From the NCBI GenBank assembly GCA_038503065.1, contig JBCAMK010000003.1, positions 372,001 through 436,000 on the forward strand: 64,000 nucleotides of DNA. The letters are read 5' to 3'. The translations under genes and the position numbers were made by a program. Of this stretch, positions 10,576 to 23,304 are shown piece after piece (the first letter of the stretch is position 1; each line of letters starts with the position of its first letter). The notes beneath the pieces were generated by a model, which saw only the letters and a list, made by a program, of their open reading frames with translations, did not search any database and was not told where the DNA came from. The DNA comes from Paragyromitra xinjiangensis (taxonomy: Eukaryota; Ascomycota; Pezizomycetes; Pezizales; Discinaceae).

Positions 10576-12753
10576 CTATTTCACCTCCCGTGTATAATTC
10601 GCCGGACTCAACTCCTGCGGTTCATACATGCCCACCCCACCCGGCAACTCCGCCGGGGGACCCACATACTGTGTATCAGCCAACATCTCATTATTTGTCT
10701 TAACCGCCGACCCATCCTTCTCAACAAGATTATGTCCAGCCGCCAGCTCGGCAGCAGAGGCTTGTTGACGACGTCTCCGGAAGAGGAAGACCCCCAGCCC
10801 AATAAGAGCCAGTACCACAACCCCTCCAACCACACCACCAGCAATTGCACCCGCGTTGGATTTCGAAGAACTGCTAGTCGCTGTACTAGCTCCCGCGGAA
10901 TGCGTTGCGCTGGAGCCGCCGCCGCCACCACCGGTGGTGGAGTTCCCGCTGGAGGTGGTCGCGTTCGGGGAGAACATGTGTTCAAGGCCTGGGTCGTTGA
11001 ATCCGGCTGAGGGCTTTAATAGGGTTGCGTTACCGGTTGGTCTGTTGTGGTTAGTATGAGTTATGGGGAGGGAGGGAGGTGACTTACTGCCCGCCGATAA
11101 CGTTGGTGATCAGTTTTGGTACCTCGTAGGGTGGGGCGTCCGCTGTGTATACGCTTCCCCATAGTAATGTGGTTAGGTCGTAGATAGCTACACCTTTGAG
11201 CTCCCAGTCGCAGTCTTTGTTGATGGCTGCTTGAGTGCCCCCGCCGGCGGTGATCATTTGGCGGTTGCCGACTAGGTGACAGGTCATTGCGTAGCGGGGG
11301 GATTGGCCGGTGTAGATGTTGATCCATGTGAATGAGGGCAGACTGAGTACGTAGACTGTGGTATTAATGTTAGTTCTTGGTTCACGGGTTGTAGTGAGGT
11401 TTTCGAGGCTTACCATCATCAAAGTAGGTGTTTGAGCCGTCACGTCCTCCGTACATGTAACTACACAGGATAGTTAGTAACGGCTATTGGCCCTCGATGA
11501 TTGGCGGTGATGGACGCATACATGTTATGACTAGATCCGTCCTGTGCGGAAACCAATACCATACAGTGATCAAGTCGGGCTTTCGGGACGGTTCCAGTTG
11601 CCTTTTGCTGATACCAGGTTCCGTTTGGTTTAGTCTCGTCATACAAAGACGCAATATCAAACACGTAAATTTGATCCATCGCCACCTTAACACCCTAGTG
11701 AGCCAAAGTCCAACATTATTCAACCAATCTAGACTTACCGGCGTGCCATAACGATCCGAATTCTCATACAGATACCCCTTCTCCCCCCCACCAATAAGCA
11801 CCAACGCACCCTTCTCCCCAATACCCGGAACATAAACCATCTTCCCCCGTACTCTCGGCTGATCGCTCACCGCATCAGTCGAAAGATTCCTCGCCAACCC
11901 AGTATTAAAATCAATAACCACCATCCCCTTAATAAACTGAATAATATCACCAAGCGGCTGCGTCTCCGTCGAGGACCCAGAATCCAACTGTCCATTATAC
12001 CAAAACGCCAGTCCCTGATCCCGCGCTTCAGCAGTCGCGCCAGACGACGGCCTGATAACCCCAGAACCAGAAAGATCGTATGATTTCCATGCTGCATCGC
12101 TATATTCATACGACCAGAGTGGGTATTGGTCTGATGTAGGTCCAACCCAGCCTGGGAAACTGACGTTCTCGTAGGTGTCGGAACCGCCGTACGAGTAGAC
12201 TTTGGTGTCGTTTAGTGGGCCTGCGAAGAGACTGCCGCGAACGAGCATGGGAGTGCTGATGTCGGGATTTGTAGAGTTGCCTTTAGTGATGGCTTTTACG
12301 CTGATGTTGGTTTTCCAGTCCCAGGAGGAGGTCATGTCGAAGGTGATGAGGTATTTGTCTGTGGTGGGTTAGTAGGGAGAAGTCGGTGTGGGTTTAACGG
12401 GAACATACTGATTCCGTCTGTAATGTTTCCATATTGTTGGCCAGTAGTACTGTTGACGTTAATGAATGTGGCGCTGCCGCCGTCGAGGTAGAGTGTTCCA
12501 TTTGCAACAACAGCTATTAAAAGTTAACAATGATACTAGTAATAGGATAGCAAAGAGCGTGGGCGTAGTTGAAGTTGCCCCTCATTAATGAGTATTCAAC
12601 AGCAACATATCACCCCCACAACCCTCAAGTCCACGAGTACTCACATTGATGATCGATTCGTCTGCAAAAATTCACAATAGGATCCAGCTCCTGTGCACCA
12701 ATAACAGCAATAAAGCCGAACAGAAGAATCGACAATAATATTCTACGATCCAT
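10576..12753 (-). CDS. Kelch-propeller membrane protein with signal peptide and C-terminal transmembrane helix
   Basis: Seven exons (12645-12753, 12409-12513, 11739-12358, 11522-11694, 11414-11460, 11088-11355, 10576-11041) give 595 aa; an ATG one codon upstream is equally possible. Residues 1-20 (MDRRILLSILLFGFIAVIGA) form a signal peptide. The luminal part has kelch/galactose-oxidase-like blades: VVANGTLYLDGG, VYSYGGSDTYE, ALVLIGGGEKG, NIYMYGGRDGSNTYFD and MITAGGGTQ. A Gly/Ser/Thr-rich stalk follows, then a transmembrane helix at about 504-528, an RRRR stop-transfer and a 67-residue cytoplasmic tail. This is the plan of fungal cell-surface kelch proteins; the ligand is unknown. Intron 3 is only 44 nt and lacks an obvious branch site, so that join is the least certain, although it keeps frame and homology. 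TACATGTA at 11452-11459 falls in exon 5. Confidence 0.88.
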
Positions 12754-12756
12754 CAT

Positions 12757-15700
12757 TTCTGATGCGAGTTAGTCGACCTCAGTATATCGTCCAGTTTTGC
12801 TCCGCTTTGAAAGATGAAAATGAAAAGAGTGTGTAAGCGAAGAATGTGCAGAAGTAGCAGCAGCAGGCCCGGTAGTCATACCAAGTTCTCGCCGGTTGAT
12901 CACCTTTTAAGAAGTTGGGCTTATTATGCTAGTACCCCTGGAAAGTGTCTCAACAGGGTTTTCATCCATCCACACACAAATCATATCGCTTCACCCACAT
13001 CCAACAGAAGAGCCGTCTGTCCCCATACATACATAGTGCTACCCCCAAATAGATTGCTTTCGATTTAGCGCTTGCATCAGGACCGTTCAGCCCTAAGTAA
13101 TCTTTAGAGAACGTGCAGACGGCGTTCGAACGAGTCGAAACCATTCGCAAAAACTGGTTTGCATCGCCTGGATACTTGCCACGGAGGCGCAGCACCGACA
13201 GTAGACATGCGCAAAGCTTAATTTGCGCCATTGCACTGCTACCCATGAAACGGCCCGCGTCTACATTGTCCGAGTACAGCCTGGGAATAATAACTCGTCA
13301 CATCGTGATTTCCCCATAGCCCTTCAATTATTAATGATAACACCCACACGCTCGTGGTGTGTCGGATCGGCGTCGATTAGTAGGCAAGCGTTTATCTGCA
13401 CGGTAATTAGTCATCCATAATTTATGTACCTCGGAGCGGTAGTGATCTCCAAATTACTGCGCTCTTGTTCTCTGATCGTTTCACAGCTCATACGTGAGCC
13501 AATTAGAACTCTACCGAGTTATCCCCTTGGGATTCAATTCCAAATCCTCTCAAGCTAGAACTTGATGCGATTAGGACCCCTCTCAGCGATTTTAGGTATA
13601 TAACTAAGACCTCCGGCCCACAAAAAACCAGTGGTTGGTCAAAGACCTGATCGGGTAAGTACGTCGCCCCAACCAATCAAATCCCGCTCGCTTAGTCAAG
13701 GTTGACGATCATTACCCTAACTTCCCCCCCGCACCAAACTAAAAACTCGGAGTCGGCGTCAGCAATGGGGCGTCAACGCTCTTTTCGGTAAATCGGCCTT
13801 TAACATGGTGCGAAGCTTCTTTCAGCCCCACCAACTGGATTGAGAATTAATTGAGCTGTTATTACTTCCCGCAGGCTCGATCTCATCTCCCACTGGAGGC
13901 TCGACGCGAGACCAGTACTAACTTAGATATTCGGTTTATTTTATTTTATTTTTTCTTTAGTGACTCTTCTCCTTAAGATTAGGGGTATTGAACGTTGGTA
14001 AGTTACTCGGCTTCTTTTGGTAACCCTGAACACTTAAAACGGGATTTGAGATGCTAGTATGTTATGCGGGCGGATTTCTTGCTGGACATACCAATTGCAA
14101 ATGTATTGTAGATATTAGACACTGGTTCATGTCTATGATGGATGTACCTATCTATGGCGTACAGCATTGGGAACCCTAAATTCACATCTCATTGAAAGCT
14201 GCCAAAACACCAAACCGACAACTCTTACCAACCATTAATCTAGGCCGCAAATCCGGGTACCAATGCCACAACCTACAGCACATCAAAACCGTCAAACCAG
14301 AAAGGAAGGTCAAACCATCTCATTTAATCACGTCAAAAACAGACAACGGATAAGAAACAAATTCCCCCATCACAATTTTACCCATCCTGTAGGCGACAAA
14401 GGATACCGTTATCACCACACGCAGTAAGCGACGAGCAGGTTTCACACAAAACCACCCACCCTTTTTGCTTTTTCATTCTCACCGACATCTGCGCCGCCTA
14501 ATGCGTGCTCTAATGTCTCCCAGGATCTTGATCGCCGTCCCCCACTCTAAACGATTGCCTGACCTGGAACACCGATATGGATAGATGTTTCTGCTGTGGG
14601 GTGAGGTTAATATATATGTAGAAGGCAAAAGAAGTATCCTCTGTAAAGCTTATATCTAGTACTCGGGAGAACAATAGGATACATAAGCTCAGCCTAACCC
14701 TCTCTAACCCTATTGCATTCCCCGTGCTAGCCTAGAGCAGTTTCTATCAACCAGTCCGACAAACCCCAAAAGCCAGATCCAGATTAGCCAGAAGGGACAT
14801 AAAAAAATACAATAAAAAGTCCTCCCGCAAGAGCCGACTCCCAGGAAACACTATAGACAGTACCTGCACAGTCGATACACCCCGCAAGCCTCATAACAAA
14901 ACCGGGGAGAACCACATTCTAGCAACAAAAAAAAAACGTCCATAACACTAACCCTACGGCTGTTTCCGTCCTATTTCCCCTGCATCCGTCCACTTCCGTG
15001 ATAATCAGGAGACACTAGAAGGCTCCCCCTCAGCCACTGACGCGTACTAACAACGTGGGCGTGGTTGTGTGGAACTTTTCCAATCATCGTTCTTAGGCCC
15101 CGCACTAGTTATCGTGAGACTTGCAACACGGTATCGAAACACCCCTTCTGACTTGTAGGAGGATATTCTCAACGGTAGGCGATGTCCAATCGATGGTTTT
15201 AATGCTGTTCTTTCCTCGACGCTGAAGCTAGACTCGAAACGAAGCCTATAATCAGTAGAAGTATTGACTGTGAAAGAAGTACCAGACGCGCAAAATGAAG
15301 AATGTTTGCCTTATGTTGAAAACTGTAGAGTTGTTGCCACTTCGGGCTGTGAAGAAAGGAAGAGTATTCCAGCTTGACATAGCACAGCTGAAAGACTCGT
15401 CTCCCACTCACATGGTGAGATATATATATAACAACTAGACGTCACGCATCAAGCCTGGTACCTAAAACAACGAAAATATGATTGAACAAAAAACGTTACG
15501 CATCAAGCCCACGATCCCCAGCGCCGAGGCCAAGCCTCATAGCTTCTTTGGCGTCTTGTATGGCTCAACAGTCTAGGCTTAGGACCCTAGGTTGTTAAAT
15601 TATCGTTGCCAATAACTCCAAGTGAAAACGCCCACTAGAAGTATACTTGTTAGGACAGCTGCATTCAGCCTGTTCGATGTCACAAAAATATCCTACAGGT

Positions 15701-18700
15701 ACCGGTGGTTACCTGTCATGAGCCCACTCTCTCCAGCTGAGGATCCATAATCAATATCATCTGATAGCCCATGGAACAACATAGCTGCAGAGAAAACTAG
15801 TGCAAGATAGCGAAAACATAGTTTTAAGCTTCAATTAGGAAAACGCTTCAAGGTCCTCCTATCTCTAGTAATACAGGTACTGAAACGCCAGGCTGTGATG
15901 ATAGATTTCCTTCTGTTCGAATGAGTGACAGACTAGTCGCAGGCAGATACCACAACCGTCAGGCTCTCCGAGAAACACTAGAGCATCAATATCGACCTCT
16001 TACGTATGCAGCTTCGCCCTTAATGAATCTCCCACTAGTATTATCTTCAATCTGCCCCCTGCGGGCCGTATGCATTTAATGAAGGTTAGTATCTGGAGAC
16101 TTTTGAAAGAGGGTCCGTGGGGAAAACGTATGCGTGCTCTTATTCATGCCACCAAAACCTAAAAGCACATTTTCCTGCAGCTAAGAGACTTGGTGAAATA
16201 AACCAAGCCCCACCATCCTCTCCACATTAGAGCAAATAAACTACGGATACGTCGGCCTATATGACTCCTCTTGATACCGCAACGCCAGTCTATAGGGTTT
16301 TGGTGGGGATGTTTTTCATCGTTCTTGTCGCGCCAGACCATTAGTTGCATAGTGAATTCGAGCATCAGGTTCAGGAGGTATGTGTGAAACTAGATATGAG
16401 AATATAATAGCCTAATATCTAGATCTACTCTTAATTGTCAGGTGCATCAGCACCAATTACATGTACATACCTTGCATTCTTGCATTTATACGCACGATAC
16501 CCAAGTCCACATTTGTGGCTAGCCACCATCACCAGAAAGCTCCTGGAAAGTTGAGAGTAACCTAAACACAAACTACAGGTGGATTTCTAAATCGTAGGTT
16601 TGCATAAGAGTAAGTATTCTGGTGCTATTTACACCAAGGGAAAAGACTCTACTTCAATATTGAAATAGTAGATAACCACTAGCAAGTATATAAACTCGAA
16701 TTTAAACCCCTGCGACCTTCTGTTGTATGCCCCCCAGCTGCAGCTGCAGTTAAAAATAAAAGACTAGAACCCCATCATTTACTATACTAGTCAAACCCTC
16801 TCCTATAGCCAATTTATAATTATAAGATTAGCTTCATAACGACAATTCGAAAGATTCGGTAGCGGGTCAATTCCCTATCTTGATTTCCAAAGTACGTAGA
16901 AGCAAGATTATCTCCGCTTGGCTCTAATGAGTCATTAATTTCCTGACGAGTGACAACCAGAGACGAAACCTCAGGGGCCATACCGCCCATTCCGCTGTCT
17001 TCCGCTGCCAAGGGTGAGCTAATATTTTTCAGTCCTCACTCGCCATCCACGTCAACATGGCTGGGCAGGTGTAGATTCACCTGATCATGAACCGCCAGGC
17101 AGTCGCGCCACACGCCCACCGGTATACCTGCTTGCATGGCGATGCTGTGCTTTTGCCAAACATAGGGTTTCTCTTTAGAGACATTCTTTTCTTATTCGCT
17201 GTAGCCGCCGCATGAAAGTTGTGGGACGACGCAAGAGGAACAGTAAGCGGTGCCCAGCTGGCGTTGTGGAGAGCAACCATTCAGATTCTGGGGCGTTCTG
17301 TCTTTATTTGACACTGGTCTTGCTACCATCATAATCTTCGGATACAACACTTTGGCTTCCCCGCGGTCGGACACTCTGCATAGTTACTTTGCAGAAGTGC
17401 CCAAAAGTTCGTGTCCACCCTTCTCTTTTTCCAAAACAGCGGGAGGGTGCACGTAGGTTGAGATTGCGTGACGCTGCTCTATCGCCATAGCCTGTAAAAC
17501 ACATTGTCGAGACCACAGCGTCATTTCTGTAATTGGTGCCATGTAAAATGATAAGGTTGATGACCCGACTTTTAGGCAGCCCTCGCGGCTGGGATTGCCA
17601 GATCACCGATTTGGTATGAGATATGCACGTTCCAAAGGTGGGTTCACGGTAGTTAAAAGCGGCGCCAAGAAGGTACGGGAAAGAATGACGCAGAAATAAA
17701 ATCCTACATACATATCTGGATCACTTTCTACCTGCTACTCCATTAAGCTGTTGGTTGTTCATCTCCCAGTTTTGTTCAAGGGACTTTTTTTTTCCTTGGC
17801 TAGTTTTGTAACTCTGAGGTTTGCTGTCTTGCTTCAGAGATTCTACTAATGCTTTTCCCAATACTTCCTATTCTATCCTATCTTTTTCTTCTAGCTCTCA
17901 GACTTTACCCGAATTTTGACCTATACTAGACCATATTATAGACTTCAATAGCCTACCCGGAACAAAAATTACCTCTCTCACCTTCTCTCACCTTCTCTCA
18001 CCTTCTTCCTTCTTCCTTCTTCGTCGCCTTTCTAAACCCATAACTTCAGTAATTCTTCTACACCCGCCTCTCTAATGGTCTCTCGCTTGCCTCTAGACCA
18101 ACACTACGCTAGCGCCAGCGTTGCTGATGCTGCCGGGTTATCGTAGGAGTATGAGTGATATGATATGACTTAGCATGAAGAGAACCGTACATAGATCCCT
18201 TAGATCTCGGTGCGTAACACTATGCCTTAAGGATTTCTAGTGAATTGACCTGGTGGCTTTCGTTATACTTCAAATAGGGAGGAAATTACACCTACACTAG
18301 CACTAACTCTTACCAGATTTATTGTTTCCACCTTAACAATACATGTCTGCACATCCCCCTCTACTCGCAGAACAAGAGATAAGCGAGTGATACTATATGA
18401 CTATAATAGGGCCCGTACGAGAATCAATGCCCTATATCCCACATTTATTAGCTATCTCCGTTAGACTGAGTCTTGATGCTCTTCTTACTAGAGCTCCCTG
18501 CACACTACGTAGTACGCCAACCGCTTACACTAGCGACGACGAACGTGAACTTTTTCTCCTAAAAAAACTTTATTACTATTCATACCTAATTCCCTTATTG
18601 CCCTTTTCAGAACACTAATTTCAGGTTAGCATGCCTATGGTATCTAATGACTTTGTTGGGTGACTTCTGTAGTTGAATAGTAGATTAGTTCATCTGATCC

Positions 18701-19843
18701 AAGACTAACAATCCCAGTAGAGTACCACCTCCTTCCGACCCACAGGCTCTGTGACAGACAGTACTTGAGAGGCGATACACTAAGAGTCTCTGCACAGCTA
18801 TTGGCTATATGATTGCTTTTGCAGAGATTTGCTTCGTGCAACTTCAGTCTAGCCCCCTTGGCTTCCGAGGAAAAAGGGGTTGAACGCCTCTGTAGTTCCG
18901 TTCAAGGATCTGGCTAATCGCTAGTATTCTAGAATCTACCATTATGGCAATCAAAGAAGTCTGTGGATGGAGATATATGTTTTGTCAGCTATGCCGACCG
19001 GGTATTTGGCTAGTCTGATACCATTTAAGTCGCAGCAGGAGCAAAACCAGAGCGCAGATCTTCATTTCTTTTACCTAGATAGTCATTTATTTATGCCTTA
19101 AGAGCCACGGATAAATATTGGGAAACAGAACTTGAGATAGCTAACGGCACATGTTTCTGACTCTATTTGCGAATGATGGTTACACCAAAAGCTCGTGTTA
19201 CCATTGGATCGATGGAAATGAGCAGGGCGATCCAAAAACGGTGTTTAACTTTATATTAACGGGTGTAAGGATGATATTTCCGAGCTAATCGATGGTGCCT
19301 AGATATTCATAAAGGGGTAAGCAAGAAACACGTGGGCCTGGGGGAAATTTCGGCACGTACCCTGCGAACCATCGTTGTGGCTAATCACCTTCGGTACCTG
19401 AGAATATCCCTGGGTGGAAAAATCGAACTCTCATATTTCTTTGTTTTAGCCATGCTGGTGGGCTCCTCCATTCTACTTAGACGGATGTTCTACGATAGTA
19501 CATGTGATACAGATGAGACGATACGCTTCTTGCTGTCTAAATATTTTTTTTCCTTGTACTAGCCTTAAGATTTATTTTTTTGGTTTTTCTTAGGACTTAT
19601 TTTAATTTGCGTTGGCTTCAGTGAGACTTTCAAACTTCTTCCAGTCTTGAGCAGATGGTCTGTAGGTAACTCTCAAATTTATAAATCCGAGTGAGTATTT
19701 ATGAAGCGTTCCCAAGACAACGGAAACAGCAAAACCTAAAAAGGGGTAACTATTCGCTAGACCCCACTGACAACGTGGGGTCCAGTATCAGGTCTCCTAC
19801 ACCCTGGATTAATCCGAGCCATGATCAATCAACGAGTCTTAAG
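12757..19843. other. Gene-poor region of 7 kb
   Basis: No gene can be supported. All open frames are under 105 codons and have no domain signal. The visible content is a pyrimidine-rich tract at 17972-18024, one TACATGTA (16458-16465) and AT-rich runs (for example near 13937-13957). Some may be decayed mobile elements or long untranslated regions. Confidence 0.4.
17972..18024 (+). repeat. Polypyrimidine minisatellite (CCTTCTCTCA)n and CTT-rich tail
   Basis: A 10-bp unit CCTTCTCTCA occurs two full times plus partial copies, then degenerates to CTTCCTTCTTCC repeats. No transcript is identifiable next to it. Confidence 0.6.
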
Positions 19844-20866
19844 ATGGAAAACCCACAATTCCCCTCATACACGGAGCAGCCATCTATATACGCTCGCCTA
19901 TTACCGTTTAACCAATCCGATCCCGAATGGGCACATCGAGAATCCCAATACTTTTCTTCTATTCTCTCAGACTCCAACTGTGTTACCACAAACCTCAATG
20001 ACCTCTCATCTCTCCTCAGTGAACGGCCCGTTCCTAACAGTAAATTCGGGGGTATCCCCGATCTCTCTGGGTTTACTTCCCACCCTTCAAATCCTTCGGA
20101 GCCACTAGTCCTATTCGATCGGAACGGCATTCCCATCGCAGCTCGAGTACCTCTCGATGATCCTCTTGGGTTGACTCCGTCTCTGGAGAGCGGTATCAAA
20201 AAACTTCCTTTCAAACTCGCGATTGGAAAGAGTATAGCCGCCCGTGGGGGTTTCAAAGTTTTCACATATGGCGTTCACGCGGATTACTCCCCAGCACCTC
20301 GGTATAATGCAGATTATATATCCCATCTACCAGCATCTTCTGCATTTATTTCCAACGACGTCAGTCCAGTCATTGAGATACTTTCACGATGGTATAGGTT
20401 TCTCCATCCGGATAAATGGGTGGAGACAGAATCTGTGGTTCTTCCGCCTGGGTTGGAGAAACGAGTAGGGCCATGGACGACATTGACTATCAATATTCCT
20501 AATGTCTCTCGGCCACAAGATGGGGAGGAAGTGGTTAAGAGTCCTGTCATGAACAAACCCCACGTTGATGGGCTTGATCATAAACCTAGTATGACGGGTG
20601 TTATTCCCTTCCGCTGGGATGGAAACTGGGAAAAGGGGAAGGTTGTATTATTCCCGCTTAAGACTGTGTTGGAGGTGGGAAGAGGAGAAGCGTATTTGAT
20701 GTTTGGTGCTGCTATGTTTCATGGAAATCTCCCGGATGATGAAGGTGGGAGAGGGAGTCTGGTTTGTCATTCAAGATTGAGCATTCATAATTGGTGGCGT
20801 AAGCAACAGCTTGCAGCGCTGGAGACGCAGGAAGAGGAGAGAGCGGTGGAAACAGATGAGAATTAG
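19844..20866 (+). CDS. Putative 2-oxoglutarate/Fe(II) dioxygenase-like protein
   Basis: A single exon from ATG 19844 (MENPQFPSYTEQPS) gives 340 aa. The frame is open further upstream but has no ATG there; a donor-like GTGAGT at 19691 leaves room for an unseen 5' exon. The C-terminal half has the residue order of a double-stranded beta-helix dioxygenase: HVDGLDHKPS (H-x-D), a glycine-rich strand GRGEAYLMFGAAMFHGN (distal His), then GGRGSLVCHSRLSI, whose Arg would bind 2-oxoglutarate. The H-x-D, His and Arg spacing of about 65 and 14-20 residues is typical. The fold is inferred from motifs only and the substrate is not deducible. Fungal proteins of this general plan include TET/JBP-like nucleic-acid oxygenases, but I cannot place this one in a subfamily. 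Confidence 0.55.
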   Translation: MENPQFPSYTEQPSIYARLLPFNQSDPEWAHRESQYFSSILSDSNCVTTNLNDLSSLLSERPVPNSKFGGIPDLSGFTSHPSNPSEPLVLFDRNGIPIAARVPLDDPLGLTPSLESGIKKLPFKLAIGKSIAARGGFKVFTYGVHADYSPAPRYNADYISHLPASSAFISNDVSPVIEILSRWYRFLHPDKWVETESVVLPPGLEKRVGPWTTLTINIPNVSRPQDGEEVVKSPVMNKPHVDGLDHKPSMTGVIPFRWDGNWEKGKVVLFPLKTVLEVGRGEAYLMFGAAMFHGNLPDDEGGRGSLVCHSRLSIHNWWRKQQLAALETQEEERAVETDEN

Positions 20867-21489
20867 TGACCACGATTTCACTGTTTTATTACGTTGTCAA
20901 TAGAGGACCTAAGAGACGATTCAAATATATCAACACAGACTATCACGTGTTACCGTAGAGCTTTTGTTTTTGCTACTGTAATTACCACTACGTGATGCTA
21001 TCATTCCTACTGTGATGTCTTATAGATGGTATCAAACTATTCCCTGAAACTCAATAACCAATTTGAGAAATGTTCTAATGCCGTAGAAGGAAGTCTCCGG
21101 GCAATGAGCTACTTCCTTGTCTTGTGCTTTGGGAATATATTGGGATCTATTCTCCCAAACATACCGCGTCGCTGGATAAATGTAAAAGCGTTTAGGATAG
21201 AAAAGCGGTAAAAACGGCTACCTTAAACCGAAAACTTAAATATTAATCAACCTAGTCTCGTGCCTAGCCCCACTGTGCAGCTTGCTGGTACGCAGAAACC
21301 TATGGTAGGTGGGGATGGGAACGAGCCTATAATCAACCTACGAGTTTTAGACCATTAGTCTGTAGAAGTGGGGCCCGGGAACAACCCCGAGCTACATGTA
21401 CTAATAATTACACAAATTCTCTTTTATAACGCCCAAACGCCTGATATTGCATGTTTTGCATTTCACCCTTGACTCAAAAGATACAAAAT
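20867..21489. other. Intergenic region with a dispersed repeat
   Basis: The convergent neighbours leave about 620 bp. The second half holds the dispersed repeat at 21253-21400; no gene is seen. Confidence 0.5.
21253..21400 (+). repeat. Dispersed repeat, GGGATGGGAACGAGCCT family, copy 1
   Basis: Starts TAGTCTCGTGCCTAGCCCC, contains GGGGATGGGAACGAGCCT at 21311-21328 and ends at TACATGTA (21393-21400). Related sequence with the same order of blocks lies at 27756-27861, and the 17-bp core also occurs at 38016-38032. No coding potential. Confidence 0.6.
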
Positions 21490-22218
21490 CTAGCAAACCA
21501 CTAACCTCAAAGAAATAACCCTTGGCTGTCTCTCAATCACCACAGCCGCACGCTCCCTCCACTCCTCCACTCCTTGAATAAAATTCTCCACAGAATACGG
21601 TCCCTCTCGCACACCAGACATTCGCACTCGATACTCATACCCGTTCGAGAACCGCTGTCGTGGATGATCCCTGTGACATGAAACACATCTACGAATATGC
21701 CCCGTCGAGGCAATAGAATTCCACGTCGAGTCTGTTATTGTAGTTGAGCCGATTTGTGGCTCGTATGGGACGATGTAGTTAAGGAGGTGTGTAGGGGTTT
21801 GGTAATGTCTGGGTGTGGTTTGGTGGGCGTGGTAGTTGCTGTTGGGTGGTTGTACCCTCTCTCGATGAAGCCTATTGGTTGCTGAGCGGTGGTAGGGAGT
21901 CGGTTGCAGGTGTTTATATGAGGGTGGTTTTTGGGTGTGTTTTGATTGAGAGTTACTATGTGCTATGCCTGAATCTCGGTCCGGGTTGTGGTCTTGAGGG
22001 TGAGGGTTCTTTGGATACTCTCGAGCTGAACCGATTTTTGAGCGATAGTGACTTGGCTGATCGCGAGAATCAAGCTCGGTGGGAGGTGCTATAACGCGAG
22101 GCGGAATATTCGGGAATGGCCATTGGTATGAAGGGGGGGGAGAAAGAGAAGGAGAGTCGGCTTCTAGGAGTGAATCATCCTCCTCGGCATAATATTTCTT
22201 CGAAGGCTTGCAACCCAT
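21490..22218 (-). CDS. Predicted N-myristoylated/palmitoylated protein, unknown function
   Basis: A single exon of 242 aa. It begins MGCKPSKKYY: Gly2 with Cys3 and Ser6 is the classic pattern for N-myristoylation plus S-palmitoylation, so membrane anchoring is likely. Residues 20-140 are Pro/His/Ser/Asn-rich and probably disordered. The C-terminal third has RRCVSCHRDHPRQRF, a C-x2-C pair that could form half of a zinc site, and a more ordered stretch YEYRVRMSGVREGPYSVENF. A donor-like GTTAGT close to the stop leaves open a further 3' exon. I do not recognise the family. The myristoylation motif directly after the first Met is what makes the start convincing. Confidence 0.6.
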   Translation of the reverse strand: MGCKPSKKYYAEEDDSLLEADSPSLSPPPSYQWPFPNIPPRVIAPPTELDSRDQPSHYRSKIGSAREYPKNPHPQDHNPDRDSGIAHSNSQSKHTQKPPSYKHLQPTPYHRSATNRLHRERVQPPNSNYHAHQTTPRHYQTPTHLLNYIVPYEPQIGSTTITDSTWNSIASTGHIRRCVSCHRDHPRQRFSNGYEYRVRMSGVREGPYSVENFIQGVEEWRERAAVVIERQPRVISLRLVVC

Positions 22219-22749
22219 TTTTTGTTTTAATCCTAGCGAGAATTATTATGGGGTCTGAGTACTTTTGGGCAGATCTAAACAGTATTCTAGTAGAGCGAGG
22301 GGTGGAGTGGTATGACTTTGAGGTCGAGAAGAGGGTGCTTTATATCCGGGAAATGGAAGGTTCTCTCTGAAGACTGCTTCTTCTTAGGGCTTCTAAGATG
22401 TATTTCGTAATGGACCGTTATACTAGTAATGAGCTTAGTAGCTAGATATTTGAATTGAACGTGGCACACCAGCCGATGATGGAATTTTGGAGAAACCAGA
22501 ATAGACTGATGATTATCTTGCCATAGAGACTAGCCAGTTTGAAATATTGTATCTGTCTCATACTGTTTTGGTTAGAAGAAGTGTTTTCGTGTTAGTTTTA
22601 GAGCATTAGGTGTAGTTCATGCTTTATCACTCGTAATTGGTACGGCAATGTTTTGGAGGTATTGATTATTGGTTTATTAATCCATTAAGCACATACTTGG
22701 GTTATGGTACTATCTTAGAGACATTGTTTCATATGGTAGAGTACATGTA
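22219..22749. other. Intergenic region next to an inverted-repeat element
   Basis: AT-rich, no gene supported. Ends with TACATGTA (22742-22749), whose last two bases form the TA that flanks the element on its left. Confidence 0.4.
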
Positions 22750-23304
22750 TATGTTCTGACCGGTTTTCCATTATGGCCGGTTTACGAACCGGTCGGCCTA
22801 TTTACAAATGGGATCACTTTGAACATCAGCTGGCCCATCTACAAAGTGATGTTAAGAGATGGCCGATATTCAAAGAATATACTATCTGTAAGCGAGCTTG
22901 GGAACTCTTTCAATACAAATATTAGCCTCTAAGTATCAGTCTACCCTCAACACTATAGATATAGTTGTACCTTGCTATACCAAAACTTAACATACTGAAT
23001 CCTTTTTTTCTTTTTTTCACAGTGCTACTCCATAGTATCGAATTTGTTGTGGTGAATAGTTTTCTATATTGAGCAAATTTCGGTGGATTGTGCAGGTTCA
23101 GTATAGCAAGGTATGACCATCTAAATTGTGAGAGGTGGTTGTTCATGGGGGAGAAGAAAATTTTTCCCTTGGTGGAAACTTTGAATATCGGCCATCTCTT
23201 AGCTTCACTTTGTAGATGGGCCAGCCGATGTTCAAAGTGATCCCATTTGTAAATAGGCCGACCGGTTCGTAAACCGGCCATAATGGAAAACCGGTCAGAA
23301 CATA
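22750..23304. mobile_element. Non-autonomous foldback/MITE element, 555 bp, about 125-bp terminal inverted repeats
   Basis: The ends TATGTTCTGACCGG... and ...CCGGTCAGAACATA are inverted copies. The arms (22750-22874 and 23180-23304) differ at about three positions in 125, implying a young element. It is flanked by TA on both sides (22748-22749 and 23305-23306), consistent with a Tc1/mariner-type target duplication. The 305-bp centre holds a second smaller inverted pair, TACCTTGCTATAC and GTATAGCAAGGTA. There is no transposase, so it would need an enzyme supplied in trans. Palindromic CCGGTTTACGAACCGG lies inside each arm. Confidence 0.88.

Noticed and set aside
16734..16748. CAGCTGCAGCTGCAG palindromic run as a regulatory site
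   Set aside because: A short simple repeat with no gene close by.
14000..19600. Possible retrotransposon remains in the 7-kb gene-poor stretch
   Set aside because: No reverse transcriptase, integrase or terminal repeat pair could be recognised by eye; a translated search against repeat databases would be needed.
22922..23281. 119-codon frame inside the 555-bp inverted-repeat element
   Set aside because: It crosses the right arm and the unique centre and reads repeat sequence; no transposase motif.
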